Shown: positions 5,331-5,440 of the stretch, piece after piece | Numbering within the stretch: the first letter of the stretch is position 1 | How the letters are laid out: each line of letters starts with the position of its first letter | Source: Acidobacteriota bacterium | Lineage (GTDB): Bacteria > Acidobacteriota > Terriglobia > Terriglobales > Acidobacteriaceae | NCBI GenBank assembly: GCA_021798655.1 | Contig: JAJZFE010000477.1 | Span: forward strand, 1 to 5,440 | Length of the DNA stretch: 5,440 bases | Direction: 5' to 3' | Position numbers and translations under genes: made by a program | Notes under the pieces: generated by a model | The model's database searches: none | The model's input: only the letters and a program-made list of their open reading frames with translations | What the model was told of the DNA's origin: nothing

Positions 5331-5440
5331 TCAACAGTGAACCAGAGCCTCTGGTGGCGCGGCAGTGAGCGAGGCGGCGTCCTGCGCGAAGATGAGCGCG
5401 TCGGAGGCGGCGGCGTCCAGCCCGGAGACGCGGCTGACGG
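5331..5440 (-). pseudogene. lpxD: Truncated duplicate of the lpxD N-terminal region
   Basis: Read leftward, the frame entering at 5440 gives [20 protein letters not shown] followed by AASLTAA. This differs from the intact lpxD product (residues 30-56) at only three positions: D38A, T40A and V46I. It then diverges into PPEALVHC and stops at TGA 5333-5331. Similarity to the intact gene is lost at about 5360, some 45 bp after vapC ends. The beta-helix and catalytic histidine are therefore absent. Most nucleotide differences are silent or conservative, so both copies were under selection for some time or came from related genomes. The 5' end lies beyond the window. The remnant could be the original chromosomal 5' end cut off by an insertion, or the decayed half of a tandem duplication. 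Confidence 0.85.
5341..5355. repeat. 15-bp palindrome at the lpxD-copy breakpoint
   Basis: ACCAGAG-C-CTCTGGT is perfectly symmetric around 5348. It lies between the vapC stop (5315) and the point where lpxD similarity begins (about 5360). As RNA it could form a 5-bp stem with a 5-nt loop, but no U-tract follows in either direction, so it is not a convincing terminator. Its place at the junction makes a recombination or resolution site possible, without direct support. Confidence 0.5.

Overview
The window looks like a piece of an Acidobacteriota chromosome, probably class Terriglobia (Acidobacteriaceae, near Terriglobus, Edaphobacter or Granulicella). This is inferred from gene content, not a database match. 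The DNA is GC-rich. It carries a lipid A gene (lpxD), so the cell has a Gram-negative envelope, together with a bacillithiol-type deacetylase. A short intergenic repeat reading roughly TTGTCATCCCGCAGCG...GGATCTGCTT resembles dispersed repeats I associate with this group.

Layout, left to right. (1) Positions 1-185, minus strand: the N-terminal end of a MetH-type homocysteine S-methyltransferase that runs off the left edge. (2) A divergent intergenic region with an extended -10 promoter candidate. (3) Positions 379-2067, plus strand: a large exported, probably lipid-anchored protein with beta-propeller-like character and an embedded W...TTTDGxVTW module. (4) Positions 2085-2822, plus strand, 17 bp later and probably co-transcribed: a BshB1-like LmbE/PIG-L deacetylase. 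(5) Positions 2823-2932: a convergent gap holding a MITE-like inverted repeat with 24-bp tandem units inside; its right arm overlaps the end of the next gene. (6) Positions 2933-3565, minus strand: a MobB-like P-loop protein, preceded by a perfect 24-bp tandem duplication and a G7 tract. (7) Positions 3733-4533, minus strand: an intact but unusually short lpxD. (8) Positions 4646-5315, plus strand: a VapBC toxin-antitoxin pair with a likely operator. (9) Positions 5331-5440, minus strand: a truncated second copy of the lpxD N-terminal region that runs off the right edge.

The most informative part is 3733-5440. A vapBC module sits between a complete lpxD and a truncated lpxD 5' fragment in the same orientation. 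The two lpxD stretches match at 70 of 76 positions by my count. This is what would be seen if a toxin-antitoxin-bearing segment entered lpxD carrying a replacement 5' end, or if a tandem lpxD duplicate was later truncated. The intact lpxD also lacks roughly two to three coils of its left-handed beta-helix compared with the canonical family layout.

The genes do not form one pathway. The methyltransferase belongs to methionine synthesis, the deacetylase to low-molecular-weight thiol synthesis, lpxD to lipid A assembly and vapBC to stress or maintenance. I see no RNA genes, CRISPR array, transposase or integrase, and no convincing intrinsic terminator with a U-tract.
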